Origin: Providencia zhijiangensis
GTDB lineage: Bacteria; Pseudomonadota; Gammaproteobacteria; Enterobacterales; Enterobacteriaceae
Direction: 5' to 3'
DNA: 64,000 nucleotides
Assembly (NCBI RefSeq): GCF_030315915.2
Contig: NZ_CP135990.1
Span: 868,001-932,000, forward strand
In this document: positions 49,821-60,177 of the stretch, one piece after another
Position numbering within the stretch: position 1 is the first letter of the stretch
Layout of the letters: every line of letters starts with the position of its first letter
Translations under genes and position numbers: made by a program
Notes under the pieces: model-generated
The model's database searches: none
Told to the model about the DNA's origin: nothing
Seen by the model: the letters and a program-made list of their open reading frames with translations, nothing else

Positions 49821-49915
49821 TTATTTTTTGAGACTATTCGCCATTTTGGCTAACCTGCTAGAAGCATGTGTATGGCAAATTTATCATAGTAATCATGATG
49901 ATGGGATGAATATCG

Positions 49916-50413
49916 ATGTTCTACATTATTGGGCCTAGAGGCTCAGGAAAAACAACGATTGGTAAGAAGCTCGCAGAAAAAACGGGTTACCAGTTTATTG
50001 ACACCGACAAACTTATTTTAGAACACGCGGGAATGAGCATTGCTGACATTGTCCAGCAACAAGGTTGGGACTATTTTCGTCAGCTAGAAAGCCAAATTCT
50101 TGCTTCAATCGAACCACAAAAAGCCATTGTTTCAACAGGGGGCGGTATTATTTTAGCCTCTGAAAATCAGCAGGTTATGCGGGATAATGGAACGGTCATT
50201 TATTTACGTTCCACTCCTGAAACCCTCGCACAGCGGCTTGCGGCAGAGCCTCAAGCAGAACAGCGACCGAGCTTAACGGGAAAATCACTGCTTGAAGAAA
50301 TTGAAGAGGTGATGGAGCAGCGTGATCCTATCTATTTATCGACTGCGCACCACGTTATTGATGCCAATCAATCCATTGATGCTATCATTAAGCAGATCGC
50401 AAATTTGAGATAA
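49916..50413 (+). CDS. aroL: Shikimate kinase, AroL type
   Basis: A 165-residue shikimate kinase. The Walker A motif GPRGSGKTTIGKK, the shikimate-binding DTDKL and STGGGIIL, and LTGKSLLEEIEEVMEQRDPIY resemble E. coli AroL more than AroK. A degenerate TyrR-box-like sequence lies at 49869-49886 but is too weak to call. A ccaatgc/gcattgg stem-loop (50426-50466) follows the gene. Confidence 0.92.
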   Translation: MFYIIGPRGSGKTTIGKKLAEKTGYQFIDTDKLILEHAGMSIADIVQQQGWDYFRQLESQILASIEPQKAIVSTGGGIILASENQQVMRDNGTVIYLRSTPETLAQRLAAEPQAEQRPSLTGKSLLEEIEEVMEQRDPIYLSTAHHVIDANQSIDAIIKQIANLR

Positions 50414-50539
50414 ATATTTGGTATACCAATGCCTTTAGGAATAAACCCCTTAATGAGGCGCATTGGCCACGAGATAATTATTGTAGTATCTAATTGTTAA
50501 TCAATAGATAAAATTATCACCATAAGAAAGGGAATCATT

Positions 50540-52687
50540 ATGTTGGCAAAGATAATAAAAAAAGTACTGAAGTTTTTGTTTCGTGTCGAAGTCATTGGCA
50601 ATCCAAATGAGTTCAATCAAGACAAATGTATCATTACGCCAAACCATGTCTCTTTTCTTGATGGTGTGTTGATTGCGCTATTCTTACCAGTAAAACCTGT
50701 ATTTGCTATGTACAGCACAGTGGCAACGCCTAAGATGATCAAGCGTCTTAAGCCTTATGCCGATGTTGTTGCATTAGATCCAAAGAACCCGTTGGGCCTC
50801 AGACACTTAGTTCGTGAAGTGGACAAAGGTCGCCCAATCGTTATTTTCCCAGAAGGCCGCATTTCTGTTCATGGTTCTTTAATGAAGATCTATGAAGGTG
50901 CGGCTTTTGTCGCTGCCAAATCAGGGGCAAAAATTGTCCCTATTCGTATTGATGGTGCGGAGCGAAGTTACTTTGGGCGCTTAAAAGGGGTTATCCCGTT
51001 AAAGTGGTTCCCGAAAATCAAGTTACACATTTTACCTGCTGAAGCCATTCCTATGCCGGATGCACCTCGTGCAGTTGAGCGCCGAGCATTAGCGGGTGAA
51101 CACCTTTACCAAATCATGAAAGCGGCACGTATGGCAAGCCGCCCGCAAATGACGCTAGTCGAAGCCTTTATTGATAGTATTGAGCGTTACGGGCGTCGTT
51201 CTCGCTGCATTGAAGATATCGCTTTTAAAGAAGATAACTATCAAGGATTACTGAAAAAATCTCTTGGTGTTGGGCGAATTATCGAACGCTATACTCATGA
51301 AAATGAACGCGTCGGGCTATTACTGCCCAATGCGACAGTGACTGCCGCGGCGATTTTTGGCTGCTTAATGCGTGGTCGTGTGCCTGCAATGCTGAACTAC
51401 ACGGCGGGAAGCCACGGGATCAGTAATGCTTTGAAAGCGTCAACGGCGAAGGTGGTCTTTACTTCAAGACAATTTTTGGAAAAAGGGAAACTGACCCATA
51501 TTCCAGAGCAAGTGCCTGAAGCCACGTGGATTTACCTCGAAGATTTAAAAGATACTGTCACTTTCCAAGATAAGTGGTGGATTGTTAAGCATTTATTCTC
51601 ACCACGTAACGCTATTGTTCCCCGTAACGTGGATGACGAAGCCATTGTATTATTTACCTCTGGTTCTGAAGGGACGCCAAAAGGCGTAGTGCATAGTCAT
51701 CGTAGCTTAATGGCTAACGTTGAACAGATCAAAACCATTGCCGATTTTACGCCGCGTGACCGTTTTATGTCATCACTGCCGTTATTCCACGCATTTGGAT
51801 TAACCGTTGGGTTATTTATCCCGCTGTTTTCTGGGAGCCGCGTCTTCCTATATCCAAGTCCGTTACATTACCGAATTATTCCTGAATTGGTATATGACCG
51901 AAATTGTACCGTTCTGTTTGGAACCTCAACATTCTTAGGCAATTATGCACGTTTTGCCCATCCGTATGATTTTGCAAGAGTTCGTTATGTTGTGGCTGGC
52001 GCAGAAAAACTGTCAGATAAAACCAAGAAAATTTGGTACGAAAAATTTGGTATCCGTATTCTTGAAGGTTATGGCGTGACGGAGTGTGCGCCGATAGTCT
52101 CTATTAATGTCCCTATGGCGGCGAAAGAAGGCTCTGTAGGGCAGATTTTACCCAGTATGGAAGCCCGTATTATTCCATTACCAGGTATTGAACACGGTGG
52201 AAAACTTCAACTGAAAGGCCCAAATATAATGAAGGGTTATTTACGTGTAGAAGCTCCGGGCGTGTTAGAGGAGCCAAAAGCGGAAAATGCTCAGGGCGAG
52301 ATAGAACCAGGCTGGTATGACACTGGGGATATTGTTGAGTTAGACAATAAAAACTTCTGCACCATTAAAGGACGAGTGAAGCGCTTTGCTAAACTCGCTG
52401 GCGAAATGGTTTCTCTTGAAAGTATTGAACAAATGGTGGCTGAGATCTCTCCAAGCTGCGACCACGGTGTTGTGACCAAACCCGACAGTAGCAAAGGGGA
52501 AGCGTTGGTGTTATTTACCACGGATAAGGATCTTGACCGAGGTGCATTATCTGCCGCAGCGAAAGGTAAAGGTTTAACCGAATTAGCGGTTCCTCGGGAT
52601 ATTCGTTGGGTTAAAGCCTTACCAGTATTAGGTAGCGGAAAAACGGACTTTGTGACATTAAAACAGATGGCGTTAACAGGGGAATAA
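50540..52687 (+). CDS. aas: Bifunctional acyl-ACP synthetase / 2-acyl-GPE acyltransferase Aas
   Basis: A 715-residue two-domain enzyme that reacylates lysophosphatidylethanolamine at the inner membrane. The N-terminal PlsC-like acyltransferase has NHVSFLD (HX4D) and FPEGRIS. The C-terminal AMP-binding acyl-ACP synthetase has [15 protein letters not shown] and a terminal [11 protein letters not shown]. lplT starts one base after the stop, so they are one operon. In E. coli lplT precedes aas, whereas here aas is first. Confidence 0.95.
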   Translation: MLAKIIKKVLKFLFRVEVIGNPNEFNQDKCIITPNHVSFLDGVLIALFLPVKPVFAMYSTVATPKMIKRLKPYADVVALDPKNPLGLRHLVREVDKGRPIVIFPEGRISVHGSLMKIYEGAAFVAAKSGAKIVPIRIDGAERSYFGRLKGVIPLKWFPKIKLHILPAEAIPMPDAPRAVERRALAGEHLYQIMKAARMASRPQMTLVEAFIDSIERYGRRSRCIEDIAFKEDNYQGLLKKSLGVGRIIERYTHENERVGLLLPNATVTAAAIFGCLMRGRVPAMLNYTAGSHGISNALKASTAKVVFTSRQFLEKGKLTHIPEQVPEATWIYLEDLKDTVTFQDKWWIVKHLFSPRNAIVPRNVDDEAIVLFTSGSEGTPKGVVHSHRSLMANVEQIKTIADFTPRDRFMSSLPLFHAFGLTVGLFIPLFSGSRVFLYPSPLHYRIIPELVYDRNCTVLFGTSTFLGNYARFAHPYDFARVRYVVAGAEKLSDKTKKIWYEKFGIRILEGYGVTECAPIVSINVPMAAKEGSVGQILPSMEARIIPLPGIEHGGKLQLKGPNIMKGYLRVEAPGVLEEPKAENAQGEIEPGWYDTGDIVELDNKNFCTIKGRVKRFAKLAGEMVSLESIEQMVAEISPSCDHGVVTKPDSSKGEALVLFTTDKDLDRGALSAAAKGKGLTELAVPRDIRWVKALPVLGSGKTDFVTLKQMALTGE

Positions 52688-52688
52688 T

Positions 52689-53891
52689 ATGCAGGAAAGC
52701 ACACCAAATACGCCACTGATGAGCACCGGAATGAAAGCCGTTCTGGCGTCTCAGTTTCTTTCTGCATTTGCAGATAATGCGTTATTATTCGCGATATTAG
52801 CGCAGTTAAAAGCGGAATTTTACCCAGAATGGAGCCATCCAATTCTACAAATGGTGTTTGTCTTCACCTATATTGTGCTGGCACCATTTGTGGGGCAAAT
52901 TGCGGATAGATTTTCTAAAGGCCGCGTGATGTTGTTTTCCAACATATTTAAATTTATTGGGGCATTGGGGATCTGCTTAGGGGTTAATCCATTCCTCTGT
53001 TACGGGTTAGTCGGTGTCGGTGCCGCTGCATATTCTCCGGCAAAATATGGTATTTTGGGTGAACTTACAGGTGGCGATAATTTAGTCAAAGCTAACGGAC
53101 TAATGGAAGCCTCTACGATCGCAGCGATTTTAGTGGGTTCTGTGGTTGGCGGTATGCTCTCTGACATTAACCTACTATTGGCATTGGGAACTTGTTCTTT
53201 ACTGTATGCGCTCGCGGTCATTGTTAACTTTTTTATTCCCCACTTAGCGGCTGCAAGACCAGGAACGGGATGGAATTTCAAACAGTTGCTGGGGGACTTC
53301 TTCTCCGCCTGTCGTATTTTATGGGCAAATCAAGAAAGTCGTTTTTCCCTTGTGGGCACCAGCATGTTTTGGGGCGCAGGGGTAACATTGCGTTTCTTGT
53401 TGGTGGCATGGGTGCCAGTGGCTCTCGGCTTGCAAGATAATACGACCCCGACCATTTTGAATGCGATGGTTGCAGTAGGTATTGTTGTGGGGGCAGGGTT
53501 AGCGGCGAAATTTATCACCTTAAAAACGGTCTATCGCTGTATTCCTGCAGGGATTGTGATTGGGGTTATGGTGGTTTTCCTTTCACTACAAACCAATATT
53601 ATTCCTTCCTATTTTATTTTGATGGTATTAGGGATTTTTGGTGGGCTATTTGTGGTTCCACTGAATGCTTTACTTCAAGAGAAAGGTAAAGAAACAGTCG
53701 GAGCAGGTAATGCCATTGCAGTACAAAATCTCGGCGAAAACAGTGCCATGCTATTAATGCTAGGGTTATATTCTCTGGCGATAAAGGTCGGATTCTCGGT
53801 CGTGAGCGTAGGTGTCGGTTTTGGCGTGGTATTCGCAATTGCGATTGCAGGGCTATGGATTTGGGATCGCGCTCGTAAGAAAACAGCATAA
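52689..53891 (+). CDS. lplT: Lysophospholipid transporter LplT
   Basis: A 400-residue MFS protein with about 12 membrane helices that flips lysophospholipids inward for Aas. The first helix region [18 protein letters not shown] and the loop [17 protein letters not shown] (MFS motif A) are conserved. It is joined to aas (one-base gap) and to pncC (one-base TAATG overlap). Confidence 0.95.
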   Translation: MQESTPNTPLMSTGMKAVLASQFLSAFADNALLFAILAQLKAEFYPEWSHPILQMVFVFTYIVLAPFVGQIADRFSKGRVMLFSNIFKFIGALGICLGVNPFLCYGLVGVGAAAYSPAKYGILGELTGGDNLVKANGLMEASTIAAILVGSVVGGMLSDINLLLALGTCSLLYALAVIVNFFIPHLAAARPGTGWNFKQLLGDFFSACRILWANQESRFSLVGTSMFWGAGVTLRFLLVAWVPVALGLQDNTTPTILNAMVAVGIVVGAGLAAKFITLKTVYRCIPAGIVIGVMVVFLSLQTNIIPSYFILMVLGIFGGLFVVPLNALLQEKGKETVGAGNAIAVQNLGENSAMLLMLGLYSLAIKVGFSVVSVGVGFGVVFAIAIAGLWIWDRARKKTA

Positions 53892-54421
53892 TGGTGAATA
53901 ACCAAATGATAGATGAGAAGCAACTCGAAATATTAAGTATTCAGTTAGGACAGCGTTTACTGCAACTTGATAAAACAGTGACGGCGGCGGAATCTTGTAC
54001 TGGTGGATGGATTGCCAAAGTGTTGACGGATATCGCAGGCAGCTCAGCTTATTTTAACCATGGGTTTGTAACTTACAGTAATAAAGCCAAGCATCAAATG
54101 ATTGGGGTAACGAATGACTCATTAACGCGTTTTGGCGCAGTGAGTCAGCAAGTTGTTCAGGAAATGGCGCTTGGTGCATTAAATGAAGCTCAGGCAGACT
54201 TTGCGATGTCAGTCAGCGGAATTGCCGGGCCGGGTGGTGGCAGCGAAGATAAACCTGTCGGGACAGTTTGGTTTGGTTTTGCATTAAAGCAGGCCAATGG
54301 TACTGTGGATGTTGTGACTCGTCATCAGATATTCGAAGGTGATAGGTATCAAGTTCGTTTGCAATCAACAGGTTATTCGCTGGAAACGCTTTTACAGTTA
54401 ATATCTGAAAAATTTTCTTGA
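53891..54421 (+). CDS. pncC: NMN amidohydrolase PncC (CinA C-terminal family)
   Basis: A 176-residue enzyme that deamidates nicotinamide mononucleotide to nicotinate mononucleotide in the pyridine nucleotide cycle. The family motifs AAESCTGGWIAKVLTDIAGSS, YSNKAK, VSGIAGPGGGSEDKPVGTVW are clear. The ATG overlaps the lplT stop by one base; a second ATG at 53906 is an alternative start. Its stop codon lies inside the recA -35 element. Confidence 0.93.
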   Translation: MVNNQMIDEKQLEILSIQLGQRLLQLDKTVTAAESCTGGWIAKVLTDIAGSSAYFNHGFVTYSNKAKHQMIGVTNDSLTRFGAVSQQVVQEMALGALNEAQADFAMSVSGIAGPGGGSEDKPVGTVWFGFALKQANGTVDVVTRHQIFEGDRYQVRLQSTGYSLETLLQLISEKFS

Positions 54422-54445
54422 TACTGTATGATTATACAGTATACT
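54418..54445 (+). promoter_or_regulatory. recA promoter with LexA (SOS) box
   Basis: TTGATA (54418-54423) and TATACT (54440-54445) are 16 bases apart, as in the E. coli recA promoter. The spacer is the LexA box ctgtatgattatacag (54424-54439), with both CTG/CAG ends and a near-ideal core. pncC ends at 54421, within the -35. Confidence 0.95.
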
Positions 54446-54513
54446 TAGTTCCAACAAATCGAATTCAATCGTTTTATTCGCAATGGTTACCACCATTGCC
54501 TTAGGGAGTGAAC

Positions 54514-55581
54514 ATGGCTATTGATGAAAACAAACAAAAAGCACTTGCTGCGGCATTAGGTCAAATCGAAAAGCAATTCGGTAAAGGCTCCATTATGCGT
54601 CTTGGTGAAGACCGCACAATGGATGTTGAAACCATTTCAACAGGCTCTTTATCTCTTGACGTTGCTTTAGGTGCGGGTGGTTTGCCATTAGGGCGTATTG
54701 TTGAAATCTACGGTCCTGAATCTTCAGGTAAAACGACATTAACTCTGCAAGTTATTGCTGCAGCTCAACGTAGTGGTAAAACTTGTGCGTTTATTGATGC
54801 TGAGCATGCGCTTGACCCTATCTACGCGAAAAAATTAGGCGTTGATATTGATAACCTTCTGTGTTCCCAACCAGATACGGGTGAGCAAGCGTTAGAGATT
54901 TGTGATGCATTAACTCGCTCTGGTGCAGTAGACGTGATCATCGTTGACTCCGTTGCAGCATTAACACCAAAAGCGGAAATTGAAGGCGAAATCGGTGATT
55001 CTCATATGGGCCTTGCGGCGCGTATGATGAGCCAAGCAATGCGCAAATTAGCGGGTAACCTGAAAAATTCAAATACTTTGTTGATTTTCATCAACCAGAT
55101 CCGTATGAAGATTGGTGTGATGTTTGGTAACCCAGAAACCACGACTGGTGGTAACGCACTGAAATTCTACGCTTCTGTTCGTTTAGATATCCGCCGTATT
55201 GGTGCAGTGAAAAACGGTGAAGAAATTGTTGGTAGCGAAACGCGCGTTAAAGTGGTGAAAAACAAAGTTGCGGCGCCATTTAAACAAGCTGAATTCCAAA
55301 TCCTTTATGGTGAAGGTATCAATACCTTCGGTGAGCTGATTGACTTAGGTGTTAAACATAAGCTGATTGAAAAAGCGGGTGCTTGGTACAGCTATAACGG
55401 CGACAAAATTGGTCAAGGTAAAGCGAACTCGACAACTTACCTGAAAGAACATCCTGAAGTTGCACAAGAAATTGATAAAAAGCTGCGTGATTTATTATTA
55501 AACCACACAGGTGAATTTAACAGTGCAGCGACTGATTTCATCAGTGATTCTGATGAAGAGGAAGTTCCAGAAGAATTTTAA
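54514..55581 (+). CDS. recA: Recombinase RecA
   Basis: A 355-residue recombinase and SOS coprotease. Walker [10 protein letters not shown] lies near residues 66-74, and [28 protein letters not shown] is the standard N-terminus. The acidic tail ([12 protein letters not shown]) is typical. The ATG at 54514 follows agggag, and a GTG six bases upstream is not used. A strong terminator follows, and recX is not found downstream. Confidence 0.98.
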   Translation: MAIDENKQKALAAALGQIEKQFGKGSIMRLGEDRTMDVETISTGSLSLDVALGAGGLPLGRIVEIYGPESSGKTTLTLQVIAAAQRSGKTCAFIDAEHALDPIYAKKLGVDIDNLLCSQPDTGEQALEICDALTRSGAVDVIIVDSVAALTPKAEIEGEIGDSHMGLAARMMSQAMRKLAGNLKNSNTLLIFINQIRMKIGVMFGNPETTTGGNALKFYASVRLDIRRIGAVKNGEEIVGSETRVKVVKNKVAAPFKQAEFQILYGEGINTFGELIDLGVKHKLIEKAGAWYSYNGDKIGQGKANSTTYLKEHPEVAQEIDKKLRDLLLNHTGEFNSAATDFISDSDEEEVPEEF

Positions 55582-55906
55582 TTCAACGCTAACCTGTTGA
55601 AATAAATTGATATCAAAAGCGCCATTCATAATTGACTGGCGCTTTTTTGTTTCTGCCTATCACAATAATAGTTTATTGCACAGTTTTTCTGTGGAAAAAT
55701 ACCCTAGCCAGAGGTATAAACATACTTTCAGAAAATATTCAGACGCTTTACAATGAAAGCCGCGAATGGATGTATCTATATTTTACTTCTATACAAAGAG
55801 ACTTTATCTTATCAGTCACTTTTTAATCGGAGAGTTGATTAGAGGTGATGTTACATTCCATCTCAACAATTCGTAATTCTGTTTCCAGCTTGATATCGGG
55901 ATAAAT
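55582..55906. other. recA-alaS intergenic region without recX
   Basis: 325 bases containing the recA terminator, then AT-rich DNA up to alaS. A 64-codon frame at 55632-55826 starts inside the terminator and resembles no known protein. I see no RecX-like coding sequence or remnant. Confidence 0.7.
55615..55648 (+). terminator. Terminator of recA
   Basis: The stem aaaagcgcca/tggcgctttt (55615-55624 with 55637-55646) is followed by more T. Confidence 0.93.
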
Positions 55907-58534
55907 ATGAGTAAAAGCACCGCTGAGATCCGTCAAGCGTTTCTCGACTTTTTCCATACGAAAGGTCATCAGGTGGTAGCCAGCAGTTCGCTAGTGCCAA
56001 ATAATGACCCAACACTATTGTTCACTAACGCAGGGATGAACCAGTTCAAAGATGTATTTCTTGGTCTGGATAAACGAGCATATTCCCGAGCGACAACCGC
56101 ACAACGTTGTGTACGTGCAGGTGGTAAACATAACGACTTAGAAAACGTGGGCTATACCGCTCGCCACCACACATTCTTTGAAATGTTAGGTAATTTTAGC
56201 TTCGGTGATTACTTTAAACACGATGCTATTCGCTTTGCATGGGAACTTTTAACCAGCGAACAGTGGTTTAACCTACCAAAAGAAAGACTGTGGGTTACTG
56301 TATACGCGACTGACGATGAAGCTTACGATATTTGGAACAAAGAAATTGGTGTTCCTGTCGAGCGTATTATTCGCATTGGCGATAACAAAGGCGCTCCTTA
56401 CGCATCTGACAACTTCTGGCAGATGGGTGACACAGGGCCTTGCGGGCCTTGTACCGAAATTTTCTTTGACCATGGTGATCATATTTGGGGTGGTCCTCCA
56501 GGAAGCCCTGAAGAAGATGGCGACCGCTATATTGAAATCTGGAACCTCGTCTTTATGCAGTTCAACCGTCAATCTGACGGTACCATGGAGCCGCTACCAA
56601 AACCGTCTGTAGATACAGGCATGGGGCTGGAGCGTATTTCTGCGGTTCTGCAACACGTGAATTCTAACTATGAAATTGATATTTTCCGCGAGCTGATTGC
56701 AGCAGCAGCAGAAGCGACAGGTGCAACTGACCTGTCTAACAAATCTCTGCGTGTCATTGCTGATCATATTCGTTCATGTGCGTTCTTGGTGAGCGATGGC
56801 GTAATTCCATCCAACGAAGGTCGTGGTTACGTTTTACGTCGTATTATTCGCCGTGCGGTACGTCATGGTTATATGCTGGGTGCGAAAGAAACGTTCTTCT
56901 ATAAATTAGTTTCTACCCTAATTAAAGTAATGGGACCTGCAGCGGAAGAGCTACAGCGTCAACAAGCTTTAGTTGAGAAAGTATTAAAAACTGAAGAAGA
57001 ACAGTTTGCGCGTACTTTAGAGCGCGGTCTGCAATTATTAGATGAAGAGCTGGCATCACTGAAAGGCGATACGCTAGATGGTGAAACCGCATTCCGTCTC
57101 TATGATACTTATGGATTCCCGTTAGATTTAACGGCGGACGTATGTCGCGAACGCAACCTCAAAGTAGATGAAGAAGGCTTTGAGCGTGCAATGGAAGACC
57201 AGCGTCGTCGTGCGAGAGAATCAAGCGGCTTCGGTGCAGACTATAACGCTCTGATCAAAGTTGATAAACACAGTGAATTCTCTGGCTATCAGCATGATGA
57301 ACAGCAAGCGACTATCACAGCATTATATAAAGATGGCCAGCCGGTTGATTCCCTGCAGGCGGGTGATGAAGGGTTAGTGATCCTTGATAAAACGGCATTC
57401 TACGCAGAATCTGGTGGTCAAGTTGGTGATACTGGTGTTCTCAAAAATGACAGCGCTAGCTTTACTGTGACTGATACCCAAAAATATGGTCAAGCAATTG
57501 GTCATGTGGGTAAGGTTGAATCAGGTTCATTAGTTGTTAACCATCGAATTGCGGCTATAGTCAATAGTGAAAGACGTAATGCGATTCGTCTAAACCACTC
57601 GGCGACTCACTTATTACATGCAGCATTACGCCAAGTCTTAGGCGAGCACGTTTCTCAAAAAGGCTCGTTGGTGAATGACAAGTATCTCCGTTTTGACTTC
57701 TCTCATTTTGAAGCGATGACACAACAGCAACTGCGTCAAGTGGAAGATATTGTGAACGCTCAGATCCGTCAAAACTCAGAAATTGAAACTGAGTTGATGG
57801 ATTTAGAGGGGGCGAAAGCAAAAGGGGCTATGGCATTATTCGGTGAAAAATATGAAGAGCGCGTACGTGTTCTGAGTATGGGTGATTTCTCCATCGAATT
57901 ATGTGGTGGTACACATGCTAGCCGCACAGGTGATATTGGCCTATTCAGTATCTTAAGTGAGTCTGGTACCGCTGCAGGGGTTCGTCGTATCGAAGCGACA
58001 ACTGGTGCAGCTGCGATGGAGCACTTACATGCTCAGTCAGAACAACTTTCTGCGATTGCTCACCTGTTAAAAGGTGACGTAAATAGCTTAGTTGAGAAAG
58101 TTAAAGCTGCATTGGATAAATCACGAAATCTTGAAAAAGAGATTTTGCAATTAAAAGATCAGCAAGCCTCTCAAGAAAGTGCTTCACTAGGTAGTAAAGC
58201 GAAAGATGTTAAAGGTATCAAACTATTAGTTAGTCAATTAAGCGATACTGATCCTAAACTATTGAGAACAATGGTCGATGATCTAAAAAATCAGCTGAAA
58301 TCGGCGATTATCGTGCTTTCAACCACAAGTGGTGATAAAGTCAGTATAATTGTTGGTGTGACTAATGATTTGACTGCTAAAATTAAAGCAGGTGATTTGG
58401 TATCCTACGTTGCTCAACAAGTAGGTGGTAAAGGTGGCGGTCGACCAGACATGGCGATGGCTGGAGGTACTGACGTAAGCGCATTACCAACAGCGATGGA
58501 AAGTGTCGAACAATGGGTTGATTCTAAACTGTAA
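55907..58534 (+). CDS. alaS: Alanyl-tRNA synthetase AlaS
   Basis: An 875-residue class II synthetase, near the E. coli length (876). The N-terminal catalytic domain holds [21 protein letters not shown] and the [20 protein letters not shown] motif. The editing domain has [13 protein letters not shown] and [13 protein letters not shown], which supply the zinc ligands. The C-Ala domain ends [12 protein letters not shown]. csrA follows after a hairpin. Confidence 0.98.
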   Translation: MSKSTAEIRQAFLDFFHTKGHQVVASSSLVPNNDPTLLFTNAGMNQFKDVFLGLDKRAYSRATTAQRCVRAGGKHNDLENVGYTARHHTFFEMLGNFSFGDYFKHDAIRFAWELLTSEQWFNLPKERLWVTVYATDDEAYDIWNKEIGVPVERIIRIGDNKGAPYASDNFWQMGDTGPCGPCTEIFFDHGDHIWGGPPGSPEEDGDRYIEIWNLVFMQFNRQSDGTMEPLPKPSVDTGMGLERISAVLQHVNSNYEIDIFRELIAAAAEATGATDLSNKSLRVIADHIRSCAFLVSDGVIPSNEGRGYVLRRIIRRAVRHGYMLGAKETFFYKLVSTLIKVMGPAAEELQRQQALVEKVLKTEEEQFARTLERGLQLLDEELASLKGDTLDGETAFRLYDTYGFPLDLTADVCRERNLKVDEEGFERAMEDQRRRARESSGFGADYNALIKVDKHSEFSGYQHDEQQATITALYKDGQPVDSLQAGDEGLVILDKTAFYAESGGQVGDTGVLKNDSASFTVTDTQKYGQAIGHVGKVESGSLVVNHRIAAIVNSERRNAIRLNHSATHLLHAALRQVLGEHVSQKGSLVNDKYLRFDFSHFEAMTQQQLRQVEDIVNAQIRQNSEIETELMDLEGAKAKGAMALFGEKYEERVRVLSMGDFSIELCGGTHASRTGDIGLFSILSESGTAAGVRRIEATTGAAAMEHLHAQSEQLSAIAHLLKGDVNSLVEKVKAALDKSRNLEKEILQLKDQQASQESASLGSKAKDVKGIKLLVSQLSDTDPKLLRTMVDDLKNQLKSAIIVLSTTSGDKVSIIVGVTNDLTAKIKAGDLVSYVAQQVGGKGGGRPDMAMAGGTDVSALPTAMESVEQWVDSKL

Positions 58535-58542
58535 TTGCTGCG

Positions 58543-58572
58543 AAGTTACCCCATTTTAGTGGGGTAACTTTA
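58543..58572 (+). terminator. Hairpin after alaS
   Basis: aagttacccc/ggggtaactt (58543-58552 with 58561-58570) is a perfect ten-base stem. The T run after it is weak, so termination may be partial and csrA may also be read from upstream. Confidence 0.7.
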
Positions 58573-58759
58573 ATCTGTTGCAGCATTGTTAATATGTTGC
58601 CGGTAGTGTTATATTTTGCTTGTAAATAATTAGAATTATTGCCTTGACGGCATCAATGCTTTAGGTGAATGTCATTGCTTTACGTTTTCACGGTGTGTGA
58701 TGGACAATAGCGGGGAATACCTAGAGACCCGACTCTTTTAATATTTCAAGGAGCAAAGA

Positions 58760-58945
58760 ATGCTTATTCTGACTCGTCGAGTTGGTGAAACACTCATGAT
58801 AGGCGATGAGGTAACAGTGACCGTATTGGGCGTAAAAGGCAACCAAGTACGTATTGGTGTTAATGCCCCAAAAGAAGTTTCTGTTCACCGTGAAGAAATT
58901 TATCAACGGATCCAGGCCGAAAAGACTCAACCAGACAATCAATAA
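58760..58945 (+). CDS. csrA: Carbon storage regulator CsrA
   Basis: A 61-residue dimeric RNA-binding regulator that binds GGA motifs in mRNA leaders. The sequence [20 protein letters not shown] is almost identical to E. coli, with the RNA-contact residues L4 and R44 in place. An aaggag ribosome-binding site precedes it. As in E. coli it lies between alaS and a serV-argV-type tRNA cluster. Confidence 0.98.
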   Translation: MLILTRRVGETLMIGDEVTVTVLGVKGNQVRIGVNAPKEVSVHREEIYQRIQAEKTQPDNQ

Positions 58946-59383
58946 TAATGAATAAGCGTCCAGTGAGTTATCACACAGCAATAATGGGCGCTTGTCTTTC
59001 TCTTTTTTATCTTTAGTGATCCCCTAATTTTTCTATTCTTTAATTGGCTTAACACATTATGTTGGTGTTGAGCGCTATCTCTTTGAATGAATCCACCTTT
59101 CTTCCTGTACTATTTTCATACTGCTAAGCTACACGCTATCAACTTTCTCCATTTTTTCCTGAATTTTTTATAATAAGATTGAAGATAATAAAAGGGCAAA
59201 AAAGCACGGAAACATTGCTTTTTCGGTGTTAAACTAATCATCTTGCTTGTGAAATGTGCAAACGATCATTGGAATGCAAAAAGTTTGGAAAAATTGTTTG
59301 ACTTCTAAGTCTAGGAAAGTAATATGTGCGCCACACAGAGACGAGATGTTTAAACAAAAACAAATCGCATGTGACTAAAATAT
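58946..59383. other. csrA-tRNA intergenic region
   Basis: 438 bases without a gene. A loose hairpin (aagcgtcca 58954-58962 with tgggcgctt 58985-58993, followed by a T-rich stretch) probably ends csrA transcription. The tRNA promoter lies near the far end. Confidence 0.6.
59298..59325 (+). promoter_or_regulatory. Promoter of the Ser/Arg tRNA cluster
   Basis: TTGACT (59298-59303) and TAATAT (59320-59325) are 16 bases apart and are followed by a GC-rich gtgcgccac discriminator, typical of stable-RNA promoters. The first tRNA starts 58 bases downstream. Confidence 0.72.
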
Positions 59384-59476
59384 GGTGAGGTGGCCGAGAG
59401 GCTGAAGGCGCTCCCCTGCTAAGGGAGTATGCGGTCAAAAGCTGCATCGAGGGTTCGAATCCCTCCCTCACCGCCA
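59384..59476 (+). tRNA. serV: tRNA-Ser (anticodon GCT)
   Basis: A 93-base class II tRNA with long variable arm and encoded CCA. The acceptor GGTGAGG pairs with CCTCACC and the anticodon loop CTGCTAA contains GCT. It is nearly identical to E. coli serV and in the same place after csrA. Confidence 0.97.
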
Positions 59477-59487
59477 TTTTAGGCTCT

Positions 59488-59564
59488 GCATCCGTAGCTC
59501 AGCTGGATAGAGTACTCGGCTACGAACCGAGCGGTCGGAGGTTCGAATCCTCCCGGATGCACCA
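59488..59564 (+). tRNA. argV: tRNA-Arg (anticodon ACG), copy 1
   Basis: A 77-base tRNA with encoded CCA. The acceptor GCATCCG pairs with CGGATGC and the anticodon loop CTACGAA contains ACG, read as ICG after deamination. It lies 11 bases after tRNA-Ser. Confidence 0.97.
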
Positions 59565-59736
59565 TTTTCTACCTTATGAGTAAAACTGATAGGGTAATGT
59601 TTTAGTTTTTAGCAAACTAAAGCAAAAGTAGTTTAGATTTAATATGGTCTTAAAGCTAACAAGATTTATAGCCATAAATATTGAAGTAGATTTTGATTAA
59701 GCAGTATTGAGAGAGAAGTACGTATTGCACTAAAAT

Positions 59737-59813
59737 GCATCCGTAGCTCAGCTGGATAGAGTACTCGGCTACGAACCGAGCGGTCGGAGGTTCGAATCCT
59801 CCCGGATGCACCA
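59737..59813 (+). tRNA. argV: tRNA-Arg (anticodon ACG), copy 2
   Basis: A 77-base tRNA identical to copy 1. A 172-base AT-rich spacer separates it from copy 1, longer than the spacers usual in E. coli argV-argQ. Confidence 0.97.
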
Positions 59814-59915
59814 TCTCTTAAACATTTCTGTCAGCATCAATAATTCTGTCATCAATTTCATAAATCCAAATTACTGCTGTAGTTATACAGCATCGATTGA
59901 TAATCGACAAATTCT

Positions 59916-59992
59916 GCATCCGTAGCTCAGCTGGATAGAGTACTCGGCTACGAACCGAGCGGTCGGAGGTTCGAATCCTCCCGGATGCACCA
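59916..59992 (+). tRNA. argV: tRNA-Arg (anticodon ACG), copy 3
   Basis: A 77-base tRNA identical to copies 1 and 2, after a 102-base spacer. A strong terminator follows eight bases later. Confidence 0.97.
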
Positions 59993-60000
59993 TCATTAAG

Positions 60001-60029
60001 AAACTCCTCAATTTGAGGAGTTTTTTTTT
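60001..60029 (+). terminator. Terminator of the tRNA cluster
   Basis: aaactcctca/tgaggagttt with loop att is followed by a run of nine T. Confidence 0.94.
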
Positions 60030-60177
60030 GCCTAAAATCCTAATTTGCTATCTTCCTTCCTTTTCTTTCTGTTTTCTCATCGGGTAAACCACACATCTAG
60101 ACAGCGACAATTTATGTGATTTAAGCTAAAGTAATCACCTTATTAAAATAAAACTAAATCACAGGCGGGAGGTCGAT

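Noticed and set aside
49869..49886. TyrR box upstream of aroL
   Set aside because: Only about four of six bases match in each half of TGTAAA-N6-TTTACA, too weak to report as a feature.
52291..52842. 183-codon minus-strand frame over aas and lplT
   Set aside because: It lies opposite two strongly conserved genes, and its product is low-complexity antisense of them.
55632..55826. 64-codon frame between recA and alaS as a recX remnant
   Set aside because: It starts inside the recA terminator hairpin and its product bears no RecX-like features.
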